Position numbers and translations under genes: made by a program
The notes under the pieces: generated by a model
What the model was told of the DNA's origin: nothing
What the model saw: the letters and a program-made list of their open reading frames with translations, nothing else
The model's database searches: none
Assembly: GCA_964023205.1 (NCBI GenBank)
Contig: OZ026847.1
Location: 14,329,182 to 14,393,181, forward strand
DNA: 64,000 bases
Direction: 5' to 3'
DNA from: Lutraria lutraria
Taxonomy: Eukaryota > Mollusca > Bivalvia > Venerida > Mactridae
Shown: positions 59,616-64,000 of the stretch, piece after piece
How positions within the stretch are numbered: position 1 is the first letter of the stretch
Layout of the letters: each line of letters begins with the position of its first letter

Positions 59616-61949
59616 TTATTTCAGTTCATACATCTTCATAATATCACTGCGATCCATGGTGACAAACAATGTATTCAGTCCCGGATGAAAACACACTGAT
59701 CTTGGACCTTGTAATCCATCTTCTTTCTTCACAACCACACCACGTTTTTGCCCACCCTCACTGTATTGTACCACATTGTCAGACTCACCACCGACTACAA
59801 ACATGTTCCCTCTACCATCAACACATGCGCCATCTATGTATTTTAGGTCAGTATCTGTAACAGTAGACAAATAATTTCCCATTCCATCAAAACACAGAAG
59901 TCCATTGTACCCACCTCCAACAAACATTCTGTTTCCTCTTTCATTGAATGTAACATGCCCACTTTTGTTGAACAGTTTTTTTCCAGTTTCATCACATGTA
60001 ATAATCTTCAACAAGATACCAGTCATATCATAAACAAAAAGTGTATTACCCCAATCCGTCAAATAACGTTTATCATCATTGAAAGCAATACTATAACAAC
60101 CATGAGAAATGTTAATTTGTCTTGTAGGTGTCATCTTGTTATCAATGGAAACAAACTGGATCTTGTTGTCTTCAAAACATGCAACAACAAATTCATGTTT
60201 ACTGATACAACATACACCATGTGGTTTAGAATCTAAAGTACAATAGTCAACAAGTGACATCTTCTGTAGCTCAATACGTTTTACTTTCTTATTGTTATGA
60301 TCTGTGACAAGAAGTTGATTATCATGTGTCAGACAACACCCAAAGGAATAACATACTTCATAATCGTCAGACAGTTTTATGCTGATATCTTTACTTCCCT
60401 TGATTTTGTAGAGATGATCATGTTTCTGTATTACACGTTTCTGTACTTGACCAATATCATGTAAATCTTTGATGTAATTCACCAATGAATGGTTGGGAAT
60501 AAATGTTATCTCTTTATCTATAACTTGTTGTAATTGCTTGTTCTTCTCGCAGTCTGCTACTTTCATCATTTCTTGCGCCAATTTTGAACAAACAAAACGC
60601 TGAGCTCTGTTTCCTTCTGATTGCTTTAGTTTGTCATCGTTCGTCTGTAAATCTTGACGTATTTTATCAACGTTGTGTTTTTCTTCCAGAATTTCATTTT
60701 CCAGTTCCTTGTATACAGCTTCTACTTCATTCTTTGACGACTCAGTAATTTTTCTAAAGATCGTTTCTAAAGATGTCTGAAATACTGTCACTTTGTCCAG
60801 AGTTTCTTTCCTCGCTTTGTTTAAAACTTGAAGTTTGGTATCTTTTGATTTAATTTGTGCTTCCATGGAGACTATCATACCTTTAAGATGGCTATGCGTA
60901 TGTTTATAGTCAGATAACTTGAATAGGGTATCAATCATATCTGGTACTGAGTGAATGTGATTCTCTCGACAAGATCTGAAAAATAAAAGATTTACTACAC
61001 AAATGTATTTTATACATGCAGAAGAAATGCAGACCTTGCAAACAGTTTTTTTTTCAAAATTGAACACCAGTATAATACTTATTTTGTTACGAACGTAAGC
61101 ATTTGTTAGTTGAAGGCCCATTAGTTTTTTTAGAATTTAGTAATACAAACATTATGTAAAATGATAGTGAAATATAAGAAGTATATTTCATTCGCTCCTA
61201 AACAATATTTACATAGTGCCTTTCTTCAGCATAAAAATGTTGTCAGATTTTTTTTTCTTATTAGTTTGGAATATCATTGAAAAAAATACAATGCTACATA
61301 TCTATATGACTTGTACTACATGATCAAAAAAGAAAATTTCTGATTTTTTTATTGCAAATAAAAGTCAGTTTCACTGATATGACATCTGTATATGTAAAAT
61401 AAGACCTTCTTTGATTTTAACATCCAAAAAGCTAATGAGGCTTTAACTGAACACGGATATGAGAAATATCTTGAAGAACAAGTATGAATACAATCGACTG
61501 TACATTATTTAGGCATAATCAGACATATTTTTATATAATTTACAGTAAATTTGGCATTAAATCTACATCAGTATTAATTATCTATATATATGAATGAATA
61601 CTCACTTGTGATTTTTAGCGAAACAAACACTGCATCCAACAACATCGTGATATTCACAATACATATCTATCACTTTACTTTTATGTATACTGCATCTTTC
61701 TGTAGGAAATTCTGTCGGTACTGCTTGTTGACTGGTCGCTTGGTTTGCTTGACTGAAATCCGTAAGATGATGACCTTTCAACACAGGGAACCGTTTATGT
61801 ATTTCCGTACATGACTGGCAACAATATCCTACACATTGAACACAATATGTTACAGCTTCTACTGTCTTGTTGTCTTGTGAACACGTTGTGCATACGAAAT
61901 CAAATGTTTCGTCTGACATTTTAATGCGAGAAAGTCTTCCAAACGCCAT
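59616..61949 (-). CDS. B-box/coiled-coil/NHL-like protein B, paralogue of A (2 exons, 567 aa)
   Basis: Exon 1 is 61949-61606 (donor GTGAGT) and exon 2 is 60975-59616 (acceptor TTTTTCAG). Exon lengths (344 and 1360 nt), phase and protein length (567 aa) equal those of gene A, so the two are a tandem duplicate pair. Domains are as in A: two B-boxes (CTTC...YCVQC...CQSC and CSIH...YCEYHD...CSVC...NHKSC), a coiled coil, then an NHL-like propeller. No RING. Differences cluster in the B-box1/linker region and the coiled coil, while much of the propeller is nearly identical. The start codon is the first ATG after an upstream stop. The frame continues upstream of exon 2 into the intron (to 61121), but that stretch is not part of the protein. 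The intron is 630 bp. Function as for A, inferred only. Confidence 0.91.
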
Positions 61950-62329
61950 TTTTATTTTGTACGACTTAAAACCCTACCTTCGATTTCAGACGCATGACGG
62001 AAGTTCAAATCATCCGGTTTCTGTATGCACAATGGATGTAAACGGGGAAATATATTAGAAGACTTACAATAAAAATCCGGTTAAATCACTAAAATGAAAT
62101 ACACAGTATGTTGACTCTGCTTTATTGGTTATCTATTGATTTGAAAGTGTAAAACAGGACATTTGGTTATTTACACTTGGTGATGTAAGACCCTGTATAT
62201 AATTTCTTCTTTACCCCTTCATAATGATAAAATCTTTATTTCTCGAAGGTAATCTATTAAGTATCATGTCAGTTAAACATATCTTTTCACAGAAAGAACA
62301 TATTTAACTAGATGTATTTCAAAAACACA
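61950..62329. other. Upstream flank of gene B
   Basis: Presumed promoter side on the - strand. No recognisable motif beyond AT-rich sequence. Confidence 0.3.
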
Positions 62330-62752
62330 ATGTCCCCCCCCCCGTTGCCTTTTACTTTGAAAATGCACAACATGAACAAAGGGCCATAATTCCGTAAAGA
62401 AATGATTGAATCACAAAACCCGGATATATATGCGGGGGTTCTTGGTAACAACAAGTCTGTGAAAGTTTCGTGAAAAAAATCCCATGAAAAATGTAGAAGT
62501 ATTATCCTAAAAGAAATGTACGATTTTTTTAAACTCCATGACCCCGTGACCTTGACCTTTGATCTACTGACCTGAAAATGCCCAGGTCCTGTAGAGGTTG
62601 TCATGAGGAACCTACATATGAAGTTTGATGAATGTAGGTGCAAGCGTTTTGATTGTATAGACAAGGTTAAAGTTTGGTACAAACAGACAGACAAATAGAC
62701 AAACAGAGAGACCAAAACAATATGCCCCCGATCTATCGATGCGGGGGCATAA
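62330..62752. repeat. Mollusc dispersed repeat ending in a GGGGGCAT palindrome
   Basis: Contains AAAGGGCCATAATTCCGTAA, GACCTTGACCTTTGATCTAC, GAAGTTTGATGAATGTAGGT and a terminal palindrome ATGCCCCCGATC...GATGCGGGGGCAT at 62722-62752. This phrase set is common in bivalve introns. The - strand open frame across it is an artefact. Confidence 0.6.
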
Positions 62753-64000
62753 AAAGTACAAAAAAACTTATTTACAATATGACTTTGAGTTAAAATTCAT
62801 GTAATTTGAATAATTGTAAAAGCTGTATTACAAGGCATACACATGTATACAAAATAACTAAAACAAAACATAAACTATAAGGCAAACTGTAAGTAAAAAG
62901 ATATTTAAACATAAGCACATATTTTAATATTATGTATTTCTTTCTTTCCTAACATCATGTGTTTTCCCTAATTGGCTGACTGGTCATATCGAGTTTTATT
63001 AATTTATAGATTTAAAAACTAAACCATAATTTTATACTTAAATATTAAATGCAATGCATAAAGTCCATTCCAAGTTTTGAAACAAATATAATATTTGTTT
63101 GGTGTTCTATAAACCGATATCGCACGTAATTTACGAATTTTTGAACACCAATAACTACTCTGTATGTACGAATACATTACAACAAATAGCTTTAAAATAA
63201 CTATAGTAACATCATGCTGAGAACTGGGTTTCAGACTTTTGATAACGTCCTTCGTTCGTTAGATACCTGATTTAAAAAAATCATGAGCCCCGCTGTTTAT
63301 TACGTGATACGCAATTGATAGTAATTGAGAACAAGTATCAAAATTTCGAGGCAAAGTTCCCTAGATAAACATTTCTGCTGCAAAATACAGAAAACCAGAA
63401 ATCCATCATCAAATAAGGAGGCAACCGCTATTCGAAAATGACACCTACGGTGTATTAACAACAAAAGTGTCAGAGCATTATCGTCTCATGAAATCTACGA
63501 ATTTCGATTATTTGATGCACCTCGTTCAATTTTGATAGCCACTTAAAATCGTTAATCGTTTACGTTGGAGATGGTTCACGCCAGTCGATAAAGAGGAAGG
63601 GGTATAGTGTTAATCACAATAAAACACTATTTTTGTGAGTTCGGTTAGTATGGATCTTTGTTAAAAATCTAAATATTATTTTATGTATTTAGCGTATTAA
63701 GGCAGTCTCGATACCTTAATCTTAATCTCACATCTCCCTTTCTCTTGCTAAATCTTTTCTCCCCCTTCTCTCCATTTTCTCCCCTAAACCTTTCTCTCCT
63801 TCCTCTCCCCCTCTTAGTCTTCCTATATGCTTCATATATAACCTCCCAAAATCTCTCATTGCCAGCTTTTAGAGCTTATCAGTTGGCTTATCGGGAAAGT
63901 TGTCCCCCTTGAAAATCCATTTTTTTGCGATATCGATGACATGGCGATGACAGATGCTCTATATAGAGTTATAGAGGAAATATTTATTTAACTTGTCATA
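62753..64000. other. Terminal spacer with a pyrimidine-rich tract
   Basis: A C/T-rich low-complexity tract lies at about 63728-63830 (CTCCC, TTCTC and CCCTTCT runs). Nothing else recognised up to the window end. Confidence 0.45.

Noticed and set aside
60976..61121. Upstream extension of the gene B exon 2 frame to an ATG at 61121
   Set aside because: A TTTTTCAG acceptor at 60976 joins in phase to the B-box exon exactly as in gene A; the extension is intron.
62308..62715. 135-residue - strand frame
   Set aside because: It spans a common mollusc dispersed repeat; the phrases are repeat sequence.

Overview
The window looks like nuclear DNA of a bivalve or related mollusc. It is AT-rich, its genes are split by long introns, it carries lectin and RING-less B-box/NHL genes of the kind expanded in bivalves, and it is full of short mollusc-type repeats (tRNA-derived SINEs, MITEs, non-LTR fragments). 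The organism is inferred; nothing in the window names it.

Five protein-coding genes can be assembled exon by exon with consistent splice phases. (1) An UNC-93-like membrane protein, + strand, 2111-11856, seven coding exons, 485 aa. (2) A secreted or cell-surface C-type lectin gene, - strand, 24868 down to at least 14323: signal peptide, an unrecognised extracellular region over several exons, a Thr/Pro-rich stalk, a first lectin domain, and very probably a second one beyond a 5-kb intron. (3) A voltage-gated potassium channel alpha subunit, - strand, 38940-30572, four coding exons, 533 aa, with an altered S4 and no PVP motif in S6. (4) and (5) Two tandem paralogues with two B-boxes, a coiled coil and an NHL-like propeller, - strand, 52366-48277 and 61949-59616. 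Both have exons of 344 + 1360 nt and encode 567 aa.

Mobile-element debris fills the introns and spacers. Several elements can be delimited to the base from inverted repeats and target duplications: a 2657-bp foldback element with a nested Tc1-like remnant (3981-6637), a 509-bp MITE (7599-8107), a hAT-like 365-bp MITE (15575-15939), a 3595-bp element with roughly 900-bp inverted arms (16214-19808), a 775-bp element (36890-37664), and a 1201-bp palindromic element with a 12-bp target duplication (43297-44497). There is also a decayed hAT-type transposase pseudogene (about 32780-33965), a 5'-truncated non-LTR retrotransposon with one internal stop (about 54745-56672), a second decayed fragment of similar type (26055-27000, - strand), tRNA-derived SINEs, minisatellites and a 250-bp CAT microsatellite.

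Region by region: 1-12.1 kb UNC-93 gene; 12.1-13.6 kb SINEs, a hairpin repeat and a minisatellite; 14.3-24.9 kb lectin gene; 24.9-30.5 kb repeats without a recognisable gene; 30.5-39 kb Kv channel with repeat-filled introns; 39-48 kb repeats and degenerate duplications; 48-62 kb duplicated B-box/NHL locus with a retrotransposon inserted between the copies; 62-64 kb repeat and nothing recognisable. There is no operon-like organisation. The genes have unrelated jobs (membrane transport or ion-channel regulation, lectin recognition, K+ conductance, TRIM-like signalling).
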